The notes: generated by a model from the letters alone, not told the origin. A stretch of 64,000 bases of DNA from Moritella marina ATCC 15381 (GCF_008931805.1 NZ_CP044399.1:1-64000); one strand, 5' to 3'. Counted from the first letter of the stretch, positions 47,312-56,988 are shown. Program-made: numbers and translations.

Positions 47312-47668
47312 TTATTGACCCAGGGGTGTTGAAAAGTCTGGGCTTAGTGGATAATCACCCACCACAGTCTTCAAGTTATTACCTGAAAATGTTAACACCA
47401 ATTCTTTTGTGGTTACATCACCACGGCCTGTTTTAAAGCGGTATAAGTAATTCCACACATCACGATCGAACGAATCAACCAGCATCGGACTACCAAGCAC
47501 AAATGTGACTTGTTCTTTAGTCATATCAACACGTAATTTGTCTACTTGGTCATCTTCAACATAGTTACCTTGTGGGATATCAATTTTATAAACCAGTTTT
47601 TCAAGAATTGAGCAGCCCGATAAACTAAAGATAGCCAAGCCTGCAATAAGTAAGTGTTTTAAGCGCAT
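47312..47668 (-). CDS. bamE: Outer-membrane assembly lipoprotein BamE (SmpA)
   Basis: BamE stabilises the BAM complex that inserts beta-barrel proteins into the outer membrane. I start at 47668 (MRLKHLLIAGLAIFSLSGCS), giving a short lipoprotein signal with Cys 19; the in-frame ATG at 47692 would put eight residues before the signal. Conserved positions include YKIDIPQGNYVEDDQVDKL, MTKEQVTFVLGSPM and WNYLYRF. It ends close to the ratB terminator. A recN-bamE-ratBA-smpB cluster is usual in gammaproteobacteria. Confidence 0.93.
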   Translation of the reverse strand: MRLKHLLIAGLAIFSLSGCSILEKLVYKIDIPQGNYVEDDQVDKLRVDMTKEQVTFVLGSPMLVDSFDRDVWNYLYRFKTGRGDVTTKELVLTFSGNNLKTVVGDYPLSPDFSTPLGQ

Positions 47669-47821
47669 AAGTATTTTGCTAATTAAGTCCATATAATAAA
47701 GGTAAATAGTAACTCGGCTGGCGAGTGAAGTAAATCGGTGTATTCGCCGACTCGCTTAAGTTAGTTGATTAGAGGTTAAATGCAGGGAATAGTTCCCTAC
47801 ATTTATGGATAGGATGCGTGT

Positions 47822-49483
47822 TTAAACTAACATTTCAGCGGCGTTGTTCAAGGTTGAGGCGGTGATCTTATCGCCACCGAGTAAACGTGCAAGTTCTTCG
47901 ATACGCATTTCTTGGCTTAAGGCTTTCATACAGGTCTCGGTTGTTTTACCGTCGGTGGTTTTACTTACATACATTTGTTGATGGCCTTTTGATGCCACTT
48001 GCGGTAAATGGGTTACGCACATGACCTGTGTTTTCTCACCTAACTGGCGCAGTAATTTACCGACAATAGAGGCTGTTTGTCCTGAGATACCGACATCGAC
48101 TTCATCAAAAATGAGCGTTGGCGTTGATATTTTTTGCGCCGTGATCACTTGGATCGCTAAACTAATACGGGACAGCTCACCACCTGATGCCACTTTACCT
48201 AATGCTTGTAATGGCTGGCCAGGGTTGGTTGAAACTAAGAAGTTAATATTATCTAAGCCGTGTGGGTTAGGGGTTTTATGTTCAAAAGCTTCAAGCACCA
48301 TTTCAAAACAACCGTTTTCCATGCTTAACTCGTGCATGCTGGCTGTGATCAGTTTATTTAGCTGTTTGGCGTATTTCTGACGACTAATCGACAGCTTTTC
48401 TGCTTGTTGGTTATATTTACTTTGTGACTCAGCTAATTCAAGCTTAATGCTTTCGATACGTTCGTCATCATCGGCAATATTTTCTAATTCGGCTTTCAAC
48501 ATGTGGTGATGTGTTGCTAACTGATCTGCTGGTACTTGATGTTTACGAGCGAGTTCTAAGGCTTTACCTAAGCGTTCATCAAGGTATTCGAATTGCTGTG
48601 GATCACGGTCAAGGTTATCGGTGTAGCTGCGGAGTTCATTACCTGCTTCTTCAACCAGAACGACCGCTTCTTGTAAGGTATCTGTGATGGATTTTAATTT
48701 TGGATCCATGTCGAGCAAGTTTTCTAAGCGATGAGTAACGACTTGCAGCATACTGCAGATGGTGTTGTCTTCATTTTCATACAGGGTATCAGCACTGATC
48801 ATGCACTCTTCAACTAACTCGGTGCTATTGGCAAGTAATCTATGTTCTGCTTCAATTTGGCTGTATTCACCATCAGCAAGGGCAAATTCGTCTAATTCTG
48901 ATACTTGGTATTGTAATAACTGCTGTCGTGCGGCGCGTTGTTGTTGGTTTTGTAATAATTTCTTTTCTTCATTAGCGAGGTTGTGCCATGTTCGGTAACC
49001 GTCACGCACATTGAGCTGCAGTTTAGTATGACTTGCATAACCATCAAGAATGGCTAGCTGAATCTCTGGTTTTAATAAGGTTTGGTGAGCATGTTGTCCG
49101 TGCACTTGTACCAAAAATTGTGAGATTGATTTAAGTTGTTGTAATGGTACTGGGATCCCATTGATATAACCTTTAGATCGACCTTCAGCGGTGATCACGC
49201 GACGCAGGATACATTCATCTTCATTATTTAATTCGTGCTCGACCAACCATTTATAGGCGAGTGAACTTGGTTCTACGGTAAAGATCGCGCTTATTTCAGC
49301 TTTCTTTTCACCGGGGCGCACTGTACTAGCGTCGGCGCGAGATCCTAAAGCGAGCCCTAAAGCATCGATAGCAATAGACTTACCGGCACCAGTTTCACCT
49401 GTTACGGTTGTCATTCCCGATTTTAGTTCAAGTTCTAAAAATTTAACGATAGCAAAATTATGAATAGTGAGTTGCGTTAGCAT
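47822..49483 (-). CDS. recN: DNA repair protein RecN
   Basis: SMC-like ATPase of 553 residues that acts in double-strand break repair. Walker A is TGETGAGKSIAIDAL near residue 31, coiled coils run at about 160-370 (for example ENLLDMDPKLKSITDTLQEA), the ABC signature is VASGGELSRISLAI near 425, Walker B is LIFDEVDVGISG near 455, and VCMVTHLPQVA-like MCVTHLPQVAS follows. The gene has an SOS box directly upstream (49508-49523). Confidence 0.95.
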   Translation of the reverse strand: MLTQLTIHNFAIVKFLELELKSGMTTVTGETGAGKSIAIDALGLALGSRADASTVRPGEKKAEISAIFTVEPSSLAYKWLVEHELNNEDECILRRVITAEGRSKGYINGIPVPLQQLKSISQFLVQVHGQHAHQTLLKPEIQLAILDGYASHTKLQLNVRDGYRTWHNLANEEKKLLQNQQQRAARQQLLQYQVSELDEFALADGEYSQIEAEHRLLANSTELVEECMISADTLYENEDNTICSMLQVVTHRLENLLDMDPKLKSITDTLQEAVVLVEEAGNELRSYTDNLDRDPQQFEYLDERLGKALELARKHQVPADQLATHHHMLKAELENIADDDERIESIKLELAESQSKYNQQAEKLSISRQKYAKQLNKLITASMHELSMENGCFEMVLEAFEHKTPNPHGLDNINFLVSTNPGQPLQALGKVASGGELSRISLAIQVITAQKISTPTLIFDEVDVGISGQTASIVGKLLRQLGEKTQVMCVTHLPQVASKGHQQMYVSKTTDGKTTETCMKALSQEMRIEELARLLGGDKITASTLNNAAEMLV

Positions 49484-49507
49484 GCGTATCCTGTTTATTT
49501 TATCAGG

Positions 49508-49523
49508 CTGGGTTTATATACAG
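49508..49523 (-). promoter_or_regulatory. LexA (SOS) box upstream of recN
   Basis: On the minus strand CTGTATATAAACCCAG matches the CTGT-N8-ACAG pattern with one change in the right half. It lies 25 bp before the recN start, and recN is an SOS gene in E. coli. Confidence 0.8.
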
Positions 49524-49706
49524 TATATATGCGCTAACCCATAAGTGTAAATACTTTGCGTTTAGTTGCGTGGTTTATTTTTATTTTGTGATCTCGATTT
49601 ACTGGCGTGATCTCGGGAAACTCTTTGGGGAGTGTGGATAGAGTGAGTCGATGAGAAGTGAGTTGGTCGTGACCTGATAGAAATGGATAATAACGACAGA
49701 AGAGCG

Positions 49707-49743
49707 CTGCGTAAGGCTTAATCGTGGTATGAGCCTTACGCAG
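49707..49743. other. Strong hairpin downstream of nadK
   Basis: CTGCGTAAGGCT and AGCCTTACGCAG form an exact 12-bp stem with a 13-base loop, 13 bp after the nadK stop. No T-run follows on the minus strand, so it may stabilise the nadK mRNA end or terminate weakly. Confidence 0.6.
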
Positions 49744-49755
49744 TGACTATTTAGG

Positions 49756-50637
49756 TTAAAATAATTTACTGCCCCAACCTAGCTTTTCACGTAAAACATT
49801 AAAATAATCATAACTCTTAGGATGGATCAGGTGTAGATGGTTTTTGTCACGCTTAATGATTATTTCATCACCAGGTAACACACCAATGTGCACATGACCA
49901 TCGCAACTGACCATCATGTTCTCTTCATTGTTTGGCGATACGACTAAGCGTACTGTGCTATTCGCATTGATCACAATTGGTCGGCTCGACAACGTATGCG
50001 GGAACATGGCCATTAGCGAGATAGCTTCTAAGTTTGGCGATACGATTGGACCACCGGCTGACAATGAGTAAGCGGTTGAACCTGTCGGCGTTGATACCAG
50101 TAGGCCGTCGGCACGTTGACTGAGCATAAAGCTATTGTCGATATAGACTTCAAACTCGATCATGGCAGGGATCTTACCTGGATGTAAGATGGTTTCATTA
50201 AAGGCAAGGTTGGTTGCTTTTAACATGCCGTAGCGATATATCGAGGTATTCAATAAAATACGCTTTTCTGAAATGTACTCACCTTTTAATACCCCCAATA
50301 AGTGTTCGTCGAAGGCTTCAGGATCAAGGTCGGTTAGAAAGCCTAAATTACCTCGGTTAACTCCGATAACGGCGATATCGAAACGTGATAATACCCGGCC
50401 TGCGCCTAACATATTACCATCACCACCGACGACGATGGCGAGGTCGGCTTCTTCACCTAAATTCATCAGCGGGCGGGATACGACTTCTGCCATCTCCAGA
50501 TCTTGGGATACACGGCTATCCACAATGACGATGTAGTTATGTTTAGTTAAAAAATTATGTAAGGCAATAAGGGTTTTCGTTGTTTCTGGATGCTTGGGTT
50601 TGCCGATTAACCCGATAGTTTTGAATTCTCTCTTCAT
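49756..50637 (-). CDS. nadK: NAD kinase
   Basis: Phosphorylates NAD to NADP in the cytoplasm. Family motifs: [16 protein letters not shown] at the N terminus, [17 protein letters not shown] with the catalytic [20 protein letters not shown] and the C-terminal lobe [23 protein letters not shown] start at 50637 ([15 protein letters not shown]) rather than 50679: the upstream 14 codons run into the repeat element at 50666 and are not conserved. Length (293) matches E. coli NadK (292). It is divergent from grpE. Confidence 0.95.
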   Translation of the reverse strand: MKREFKTIGLIGKPKHPETTKTLIALHNFLTKHNYIVIVDSRVSQDLEMAEVVSRPLMNLGEEADLAIVVGGDGNMLGAGRVLSRFDIAVIGVNRGNLGFLTDLDPEAFDEHLLGVLKGEYISEKRILLNTSIYRYGMLKATNLAFNETILHPGKIPAMIEFEVYIDNSFMLSQRADGLLVSTPTGSTAYSLSAGGPIVSPNLEAISLMAMFPHTLSSRPIVINANSTVRLVVSPNNEENMMVSCDGHVHIGVLPGDEIIIKRDKNHLHLIHPKSYDYFNVLREKLGWGSKLF

Positions 50638-50665
50638 TGCCTTGATTCCACTAAGTAAGTATAGA

Positions 50666-50940
50666 AGTAGTATACCCAAACTACTTCAGGATGCTATACC
50701 AGAGACTAGCAGGGATAACAGAACAAGGCTCAATATACAGATAATGGTTACTCCATTTTCAAATATTGTAACGAAGTACTGTTATTCCAGCTAGCCTCCC
50801 GCAGGGCAAGCCGAAAGAAAGCATCTTCGGCGTTATGAAGTCTTGATTTAGAATAACTAAATCGTCGACTTCATGCCTTGAATATACTCTCCTTTCGGTT
50901 TGCTGGTTGTGAATCTTGAAGTGGTGTGGGTATATATACT
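50666..50940. repeat. Palindromic miniature element, family 2, between nadK and grpE
   Basis: About 275 bp with imperfect terminal inverted repeats: AGTAGTATACCCAAACTACT on the left and, on the other strand, AGTATATATACCCACACCAC on the right, each continuing into TTC(A/G)(A/G)GAT. Inner pairs are GCAAGCCGAAAG/CTTTCGGTTTGC and ATGAAGTC with GATTTAG/CTAAATC with GACTTCAT around a centre near 50853. No ORF is convincing inside. It looks like a MITE. A short related end occurs near 11705 (TTATACCCAAATTACT). Confidence 0.75.
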
Positions 50941-51053
50941 TAAGCGAGTTGAAGATTCAAAGATTAAAGACAATATATATAGCGCTTCATTAGCTATTTC
51001 AGCTGTAATTTTCACACTATTTTACCCTAGGAGTTAACTAGAGATGAATTTGA

Positions 51054-51082
51054 CTTGAATCTCGTGTTAGGATCCCCATAAT
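51054..51082 (+). promoter_or_regulatory. Heat-shock (sigma-32) promoter of grpE
   Basis: CTTGAAT (51054-51060) and CCCCATAAT (51074-51082) are separated by 13 bp. This fits the sigma-32 consensus (CTTGAAA, 13-15 bp, CCCCATnT). It lies 75 bp before the grpE start, and grpE is a heat-shock gene. Confidence 0.82.
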
Positions 51083-51156
51083 ATTTCGGTATAACCCATA
51101 AATTGTAATATAGTGTGCTTATATAAAGTATGCTGAATTGAATGTCGGAGAAAGTA

Positions 51157-51813
51157 ATGAGCAGCGAAGAGCAAAAAGTACAGGCTGAAAAGCAAGTTGA
51201 AGCACAGTCAGTAACAGAAGCTGAAGTACAGCCTGTCGTTGAAGGCGTTACAGCTGAAGAAGTGGCAGTTGAAGAAGCAACTGTGGAAGTTGATGAGTCT
51301 GTTGCACGTATCGCTGCACTAGAAGCTGAACTTGCAAAAGCAACGGCATCTGCAGCTGAATTTAAAGACGCTGCATTACGCGCTAAAGCTGACGCTGATA
51401 ACATTCGTCGCCGTGCTGCGATTGATGTCGATAAAGCCAAGAAATTCGCGTTAGAAAAATTTGCTAATGAACTACTACCGGTTATTGATAACATGGAACG
51501 TGGTCTACAACATGCAGATAAAACCAATGAAGCATTACTACCGCTTATCGAAGGTATCGAGCTAACGGCTAAATCGCTTGAATCTGCATTAGAAAAATTC
51601 GGTGTTAAATCGGTTAACCCTGAAGGTGAAAAATTCAACCCTGAGTTACATCAAGCAATGAGCATGATTGAAAACCCAGATGTTGAACCAAATACAGTGA
51701 TCACTGTAATGCAAAAAGGTTATGAGCTTAATGGTCGTTTAATTCGTCCAGCTATGGTGATGATCTCTAAAGCCGCACCAGCAGTAACACCAACAATTGA
51801 TACTCAAGCTTAA
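51157..51813 (+). CDS. grpE: Nucleotide exchange factor GrpE
   Basis: GrpE releases ADP from the chaperone DnaK. The 218-residue protein has an acidic, Ala/Glu/Val-rich N terminus (about residues 1-55), a long coiled helix ([20 protein letters not shown] then [18 protein letters not shown]), then [13 protein letters not shown] and the C-terminal beta domain with [12 protein letters not shown] and [22 protein letters not shown] precedes the ATG at 51157. A frame extension to 51142 exists but lacks that spacing. dnaK is not in the window. Confidence 0.95.
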   Translation: MSSEEQKVQAEKQVEAQSVTEAEVQPVVEGVTAEEVAVEEATVEVDESVARIAALEAELAKATASAAEFKDAALRAKADADNIRRRAAIDVDKAKKFALEKFANELLPVIDNMERGLQHADKTNEALLPLIEGIELTAKSLESALEKFGVKSVNPEGEKFNPELHQAMSMIENPDVEPNTVITVMQKGYELNGRLIRPAMVMISKAAPAVTPTIDTQA

Positions 51814-51838
51814 TTGTTGATATAAAAATAATTAAATG

Positions 51839-51867
51839 AAAATAGAGCCGTTTGGCTCTATTTTTTT
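51839..51867 (+). terminator. Terminator after grpE
   Basis: AAAATAGAGCC and GGCTCTATTTT make an exact stem with a 4-base loop, followed by a run of T. Confidence 0.9.
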
Positions 51868-51885
51868 GTCTGCAATTTATCCGTG

Positions 51886-51910
51886 ATTTATAGGCATTGG
51901 TATAATTTAG
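51886..51910. repeat. Solitary end of a family-1 miniature repeat
   Basis: ATTTATAGGCATTGGTATAA matches the TAC-CAATGCC end of the family-1 element at 8391-8551. Only the terminus is present, next to the anmK stop. Confidence 0.55.
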
Positions 51911-51918
51911 TGTATCGA

Positions 51919-53115
51919 TTAATCTGCAGGATAAAATGCGCCAAGAATCGCTGGGCGACTCGCGCCTGTCACGGCCGGTAGATTACCTGGTTGTTTATGT
52001 ACATGCTGTTTTGCTAACCACGCAAACGCAATGGCTTCAACCCAATCCGGATCAATACCAATCTCTGCGGTAGTCATCACGGGGTAGTTTGGTAAGACTT
52101 CGGCTATATCAGCCATCAGTAATGGATTCGCCGCGCCGCCACCACAAATATACACTTCAGTTCGATTATTTAAGTTATTAGAGTTGTTATTATTATCAAG
52201 CGCTAATTTATTCACTTCATTAGCAATCGACACTGCAGTAAAACGGGTTAAAGTGCGCTGTACATCGGCATCGCTATATGTATTGCCATGTGGGCTATTA
52301 GCTAAATAGGGCTGTAACCAAGCTAAGTTAAATAACTCCCGACCCGTGCTTTTCGGTGGCGTTAATTCAAAGTAAGGGTGCTGTAGTAATAAATTTAATA
52401 GTGGCTGAATAATTACGCCCGATTTAGCCCAGTTACCGTCTTCGTCATAATTTTTCGTACTGTTGTTTTTAGCAGAAAACCAAGCATCGAGTAGTGTATT
52501 TCCCGGGCCGGTATCATAACCCACGACAGGTTTACTTTGATCTAAGCTGGGTAGGTAAGTGATATTCGCTAAGCCGCCAATATTAACAATCGCGCGATTG
52601 ATGGCAGGGTGTTGAAATACCGCTTGATGGAACGCGGGCACTAAAGGTGCTCCTTGGCCGCCAAGGGCCATATCTTTGCGTCTAAAGTCGGCTACGGTAT
52701 CAATATTAGTTAAAGCGGCAAGGATATTGGCGTCACCTATTTGCAGGGTAAAGCCATGTTCAGGATGGTGCCGTATGGTCTGGCCGTGAGAGCCAATGGC
52801 TGTGATATCACTGGCGGTATACGCTGTTTTAGCCAGTAACTGCTGACAAGCAAGTGCAAAGGCTTGTGCAAGCGGCAGCTCTATCCTTGCTAATGCACTG
52901 ATCTCATCATTGCTTGGTCGACATAATTGATGCAGTTGTGCGGTTAGCTCCGCTGGCATAGGCTGTAAATGTTCAGCGACTAATTCACAGCGGTTACCAG
53001 CACCATCATTAGCACCATCATCATCAGCACTATTAAATGCAACCAACGCCGTATCAATACCGTCAATACTGGTGCCCGACATGAGACCGATATATAATTC
53101 TCGTTGCTTGGCCAT
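51919..53115 (-). CDS. anmK: Anhydro-N-acetylmuramic acid kinase
   Basis: AnmK phosphorylates and opens anhydro-MurNAc released during cell-wall turnover, yielding MurNAc-6-phosphate. The N terminus YIGLMSGTSIDGIDTALVAF has the ATP-binding GTSIDGID motif. GSHGQTIRHHPE, LQIGDANILA, NIGGLANITYLP, GYDTGPGNTLLDAW and CGGGAANPLLM follow the family. The ATG at 53115 follows AGGGAAAG; a TTG three bases before is less likely. It is slightly longer than E. coli AnmK because of an Asn-rich loop near residue 305. A 20-bp gap separates it from the M23 peptidase gene. Confidence 0.94.
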   Translation of the reverse strand: MAKQRELYIGLMSGTSIDGIDTALVAFNSADDDGANDGAGNRCELVAEHLQPMPAELTAQLHQLCRPSNDEISALARIELPLAQAFALACQQLLAKTAYTASDITAIGSHGQTIRHHPEHGFTLQIGDANILAALTNIDTVADFRRKDMALGGQGAPLVPAFHQAVFQHPAINRAIVNIGGLANITYLPSLDQSKPVVGYDTGPGNTLLDAWFSAKNNSTKNYDEDGNWAKSGVIIQPLLNLLLQHPYFELTPPKSTGRELFNLAWLQPYLANSPHGNTYSDADVQRTLTRFTAVSIANEVNKLALDNNNNSNNLNNRTEVYICGGGAANPLLMADIAEVLPNYPVMTTAEIGIDPDWVEAIAFAWLAKQHVHKQPGNLPAVTGASRPAILGAFYPAD

Positions 53116-53135
53116 CAACTTTCCCTATGCTGAGT

Positions 53136-54437
53136 TTATTGTCCGATTAAGCTATATAGCTTGGCGTTATTTTCCAATTGCTCGATGATGTTTTTCGCTT
53201 TCGACACAAACTGGGTTTTATCCTTGCCACGTAATGAATCGGCTTTGGGCAATGCTACCGTTTTGGGGTTTTTATGCTTACCATTAACCAAGAATTCATA
53301 ATGTAAATGCGCGCCTGTTACACGGCCCGTAGCCCCCACAGTACCAATCTTTTGGTTCTGTTTAACACGTTGGCCCTTTTTGACTGTGCGTTTATTCAAG
53401 TGCAGATATTTAGTGACAATGTTAGCGTTATGCTTAATAAAGACGTAATTACCGTTAAAACGATTATAAGCAGAGGCGATCACTTTACCATCACCAGCAG
53501 ATACAATTGGCGTGCCGGTTCTTGCTGCATAATCAATACCATTATGAGCACGTACTTTACCGGTCACTGGATGGCGGCGATTACGGTTAAAGCTAGAACT
53601 AATATATTTAAAGTTTACTGGCGCACGTAGGAAGGCTTTACGCATAGAGCGACCTGATGGTGTGTAGTAACTGCCATCTTGGTGGCGCACAGCTTGGAAT
53701 TTATCACCTTGGTTAATAAACTCGGCGGCTAAAATATTACCGGTAGAGATAAAACCACCGTCAATGTATTGCTCTTCATAGATAACTGCAAAACTATCGC
53801 CAGCACGTATATCTAAGGCGAAATCAATATCCCAACCAAAGACGGTGGCTAAGTTCATTATTTGTTTTGCTGGCATATCTGCTTTTACCCCGGCATTCCA
53901 GAAGTTACTGGTGATCTCCGCGCGGGCAAACTGTTCTCGAATTTCAATTTGGTTTTTAATGTTTTTGGTACTGTAACCATCAGCCGTTTTATTGATATAT
54001 AACGATTCTGTGGTGCTATATGGGTATATCAGCTCAACAAATTCGCCATTATTATCTGTTGTAATGGTTAATTTTTGGCCAGGATATATGCTGCGTAAGC
54101 GTTTTGCCGATGTTAATCTGTCGATTTCATAGATAGTTTTTGTCGATAAATGGCCACGCTTGCCGATTAATGACAGGTTATCACCCGATTTCACGACAAT
54201 CTCTTCAGTGGTTAATCGTTGAATAACCGGCTTATTATCCTCTGCTGCGACTATATTTGGTAATTTTAAACTGTAGCGGTCGCCGATTTTATAGAGATAG
54301 AAAGATTCTGCATCTGATGATACTGGTGCGCTGGTGGACACAGGTAGAAACAGCAGCGTAATGATCAAACCAAAGATAATGAGAATGAACGTTCGGTGTT
54401 GTTTTGGTAATAGCTTAAAACGCTTACCGAATGACAT
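53136..54437 (-). CDS. M23-family peptidoglycan endopeptidase, MepM-like
   Basis: A 433-residue membrane-anchored murein hydrolase. A single N-terminal helix (about residues 17-35) is followed by an OapA/LysM-like segment (about 75-125: IVVKSGDNLSLIGKRG, SIYPGQKLTI). The Zn peptidase domain at about 285-385 has HNGIDYAARTGTPIVSAGDG with HxxxD and the later GAHLHYEFLVNG with HxH. The pattern resembles E. coli MepM, which cuts D,D cross-links during cell growth. It shares a minus-strand unit with anmK and is divergent from tyrS. Confidence 0.87.
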   Translation of the reverse strand: MSFGKRFKLLPKQHRTFILIIFGLIITLLFLPVSTSAPVSSDAESFYLYKIGDRYSLKLPNIVAAEDNKPVIQRLTTEEIVVKSGDNLSLIGKRGHLSTKTIYEIDRLTSAKRLRSIYPGQKLTITTDNNGEFVELIYPYSTTESLYINKTADGYSTKNIKNQIEIREQFARAEITSNFWNAGVKADMPAKQIMNLATVFGWDIDFALDIRAGDSFAVIYEEQYIDGGFISTGNILAAEFINQGDKFQAVRHQDGSYYTPSGRSMRKAFLRAPVNFKYISSSFNRNRRHPVTGKVRAHNGIDYAARTGTPIVSAGDGKVIASAYNRFNGNYVFIKHNANIVTKYLHLNKRTVKKGQRVKQNQKIGTVGATGRVTGAHLHYEFLVNGKHKNPKTVALPKADSLRGKDKTQFVSKAKNIIEQLENNAKLYSLIGQ

Positions 54438-54609
54438 AAAAAAGCACTACCTTGTGGTAATTTAAAAATAAGAGCCATATTCTAACAAATACTAAGGTCT
54501 GTGCAAAAAAAATTATCCTGAAATGCCAGAGTGCAACGGTTTTCAATTGTGATGCTATCCAGTACTATAGAGTGATTATATTTAGGTAATAAGTGTGGAG
54601 CTTAACATT

Positions 54610-55806
54610 ATGACGCAAATCAATGATGCGTTACGCGAAATTAAACGTGGTACAGAAGAAATCCTAGTTGAAGAAGAGCTAGTTGCAAAACTAAAAGAAG
54701 GTCGTCCGCTAAGAATTAAATTAGGTGCTGATCCAACCGGTGCAGATCTACATTTAGGCCATACTGTTATCTTAAACAAGTTACGCCAATTCCAAGATCT
54801 TGGTCATGAAGTGATTTTCTTGATTGGCGATTTCACGGCAACTGTAGGTGATCCGTCAGGTAAAAATTCGACGCGTCCACCGCTAACACGTGAAGATGTT
54901 CTGGTTAATGCAAAAACATATACCGACCAGGTATTCAAAATTTTAGATGAAGCAAAAACCCGTATTGAGTTTAACTCAACATGGTTAAATGAATTAGGTG
55001 CTGCTGGCATGATCCGTTTAGCGTCGCAACAGACTGTTGCACGTATGCTAGAACGTGATGATTTCAAAAAACGTTATGCGTCTAATCAAGGTATTGCGAT
55101 CCACGAGTTCATGTACCCATTACTACAAGGTTATGATTCGGTTGCGCTTAAATCAGATGTTGAGCTTGGCGGTACAGATCAAAAATTCAACCTATTAATG
55201 GGTCGTGAATTACAAAAAGCAGAAGGTCAAAAACCACAATCGGTTATCATGATGCCACTGCTTGTTGGTCTAGACGGTGTTAAAAAAATGTCTAAGTCAG
55301 CGAACAACTATATTGGTGTAACAGATGCACCAAACGAGATGTTTGGTAAGATCATGTCTATTACAGATGACTTGATGTGGAACTACTTTGAGCTGTTATC
55401 ATTCCGCCCATTGGCTGAAATTGAGAAATTTAAAGCAGATATTGCAGCAAACGCAGTAAACCCGCGTGATGTTAAGATCTCATTAGCGAAAGAAATCATT
55501 GCTCGTTTCCACGATGAAGCGGCTGCTGAAAGTGCACATAATGATTTCACTCAGCGTTTTTCTAAAAATGCGATCCCTGATGAGATGCCTGAATTTGATT
55601 TTGCTGTCAGTGATGAGCTCGCGATTGCTAACTTATTAAAAGAAGCTGGTTTGGTATCTGGTACGTCGGAAGCGATGCGCATGATCAAACAAGGCGCTGT
55701 GAAGATTGATGGCGATAAAGTAGAAGATACACGCTTTGTACCTGCTGCCGGTACTGCTGTATACCAAGTGGGTAAACGTAAGTTTGCACGTATTACCCTT
55801 GGCTAA
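54610..55806 (+). CDS. tyrS: Tyrosyl-tRNA synthetase
   Basis: Charges tRNA-Tyr. Class I motifs: HIGH equivalent HLGH in [20 protein letters not shown] near residue 40, and KMSKS in [15 protein letters not shown] near 225. A C-terminal S4 RNA-binding domain is at about 330-395 ([15 protein letters not shown]). The [13 protein letters not shown] signature and 398-residue length fit the TyrZ-type subgroup. The start at 54610 follows GTGGAG; five extra codons upstream are unsupported. Confidence 0.95.
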   Translation: MTQINDALREIKRGTEEILVEEELVAKLKEGRPLRIKLGADPTGADLHLGHTVILNKLRQFQDLGHEVIFLIGDFTATVGDPSGKNSTRPPLTREDVLVNAKTYTDQVFKILDEAKTRIEFNSTWLNELGAAGMIRLASQQTVARMLERDDFKKRYASNQGIAIHEFMYPLLQGYDSVALKSDVELGGTDQKFNLLMGRELQKAEGQKPQSVIMMPLLVGLDGVKKMSKSANNYIGVTDAPNEMFGKIMSITDDLMWNYFELLSFRPLAEIEKFKADIAANAVNPRDVKISLAKEIIARFHDEAAAESAHNDFTQRFSKNAIPDEMPEFDFAVSDELAIANLLKEAGLVSGTSEAMRMIKQGAVKIDGDKVEDTRFVPAAGTAVYQVGKRKFARITLG

Positions 55807-55843
55807 TCGCTGATAATGCGTATTTAATAGTCAAGTAATAAAG

Positions 55844-55881
55844 AAAAAGCCCGTTATGATGATTGTCATAACGGGCTTTTT
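55844..55881. terminator. Bidirectional terminator between tyrS and the UPF0126 gene
   Basis: AAAAGCCCGTTATGA and TCATAACGGGCTTTT form an exact 15-bp stem with a short loop, between convergent genes. Confidence 0.92.
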
Positions 55882-55907
55882 AGTTTCAAGCGGCTAGCTA
55901 ATGTTAT

Positions 55908-56540
55908 TTATTCTCGGTGATGTTTTAAAACAAAAATGGGTAAGCGTAAATGCCAATGTACAGCTGCCATGCGCAGTGTAAATACGCCTGTCATAGCGAG
56001 TAACATTGCCAAACCTTCTGTGATCCCAAGAGCCAGTGCGCCAGTATAAACCACGCCTCCCAGCACTGAGGCTGTCGCATAGATGTCTTTTTGTAATACC
56101 ATCGGCACGCGGCTCGCCAATAGATCGCGGATAATACCGCCTGCGACACCGGTGATCACGCCCATGACTACTGCTGTCATACCCGGTGCGCCATACGCTA
56201 AGGCTTTCTGTGTACCGATCACGGTGAATAAGGCTAAACCTGCGGCATCGGCTAGCGGTAATAATATTGGCGGCATACGGTGACTACGATTGGCAAATAG
56301 TATCGTTAGTAGAGAGGTTAGAATAATAACGGTGAGGTAAGTGGGATCGTGTACCCAGAATGCAGGACCTACATCCAAAACTGCATCACGTATGGTACCG
56401 CCGCCAATGGCGGTTACCGCGGCCAATACGGTTGCACCGAAAGGGTCCATACGCATTTGACCTGCGACTTGTACGCCTGATATTGCAAAAACGGCAGTGC
56501 CAGCTAAATCGAGTAAATATATCATATCCATGTTCATCAT
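55908..56540 (-). CDS. UPF0126 family membrane protein (YicG-like)
   Basis: A 210-residue inner-membrane protein with about seven hydrophobic helices, arranged as two similar halves. The first half has LDLAGTAVFAISGVQVAGQM and AVTAIGGGTIRDAVLDVGP; the second has LADAAGLALFTVIGTQKALA and VITGVAGGIIRDLLASRVP. The repeated GGGTIRD/GGIIRD is characteristic. Pfam labels the family as glycine transporter-like or related to TRIC channels; the substrate for this member is not evident. Starts at 56540, 56537 and 56531 are all possible. Confidence 0.82.
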   Translation of the reverse strand: MMNMDMIYLLDLAGTAVFAISGVQVAGQMRMDPFGATVLAAVTAIGGGTIRDAVLDVGPAFWVHDPTYLTVIILTSLLTILFANRSHRMPPILLPLADAAGLALFTVIGTQKALAYGAPGMTAVVMGVITGVAGGIIRDLLASRVPMVLQKDIYATASVLGGVVYTGALALGITEGLAMLLAMTGVFTLRMAAVHWHLRLPIFVLKHHRE

Positions 56541-56766
56541 CAGTAAACTTATTAATCCTTTCTACATTTGTCCGTGATTACGAAATGCTGAGTATACGGA
56601 TAGAGAAAATGATTTCTTCTAGCTATATCGAAGTTCTAACAAATAAAGTTGCAAAATATAGATAAAATTTGAATTTTTGCTGTGAAATTTGGGAATGTAA
56701 TAAATCTGATATTTCAGCTGAAATAGAGGGGTAAGTGAGTGAAATAGGTGTTCTATAGACATAAAA

Positions 56767-56836
56767 AAACAGCATAGAGAAGTTTTCTATTATTTATAAA
56801 GTATCATTATAAATTAAAAACTTTTCCATGCTGTTT
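56767..56836 (-). terminator. Terminator of the small peptide gene
   Basis: Arms AAACAGCATAGAGAAGTTTT and AAAACTTTTCCATGCTGTTT pair over 20 bp with one mismatch and one or two wobble pairs. On the minus strand a run of T follows. Confidence 0.8.
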
Positions 56837-56851
56837 TCGAAACTTTTAAAA

Positions 56852-56935
56852 CTATAGGTTAGCGATTGATGGCAAAACACCACTTGTGATAGCTAAAGTA
56901 GTTAAAACAGTAAAAACGGCTAGAAATTCTTTCAT
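56852..56935 (-). CDS. 27-residue hydrophobic peptide, probable small membrane protein
   Basis: Minus-strand ORF beginning MKEFLAVFTVLTTLAITSG and ending PSIANL. Two charged residues at the N terminus precede one hydrophobic segment (about residues 4-21) rich in Leu, Val, Thr and Ala, so it fits a single-pass membrane peptide. AAGGACATAATC before the ATG is a good ribosome site. A strong terminator begins 16 bp past the stop, which supports a real transcript. It is too short to place in a family. A role such as membrane regulator or toxin is speculation. Confidence 0.55.
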   Translation of the reverse strand: MKEFLAVFTVLTTLAITSGVLPSIANL

Positions 56936-56973
56936 GATTATGTCCTTGGATTGCAGTATTGGATACATTATGC

Positions 56974-56988
56974 ACACATTCTATGTGT
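56974..56988. promoter_or_regulatory. Palindrome upstream of the small peptide gene
   Basis: ACACAT-TCT-ATGTGT is an exact 6-bp inverted repeat about 40 bp before the small peptide start. On the minus strand it lies just upstream of a CATAAT -10-like box. It could be an operator; I recognise no known regulator. Confidence 0.4.

Noticed and set aside
51027-51638. Long Ser/Ala-rich minus-strand ORF of 203 codons over grpE
   Set aside because: It is an antisense artefact of the Ala/Glu-rich grpE sequence, and also overlaps the sigma-32 promoter.
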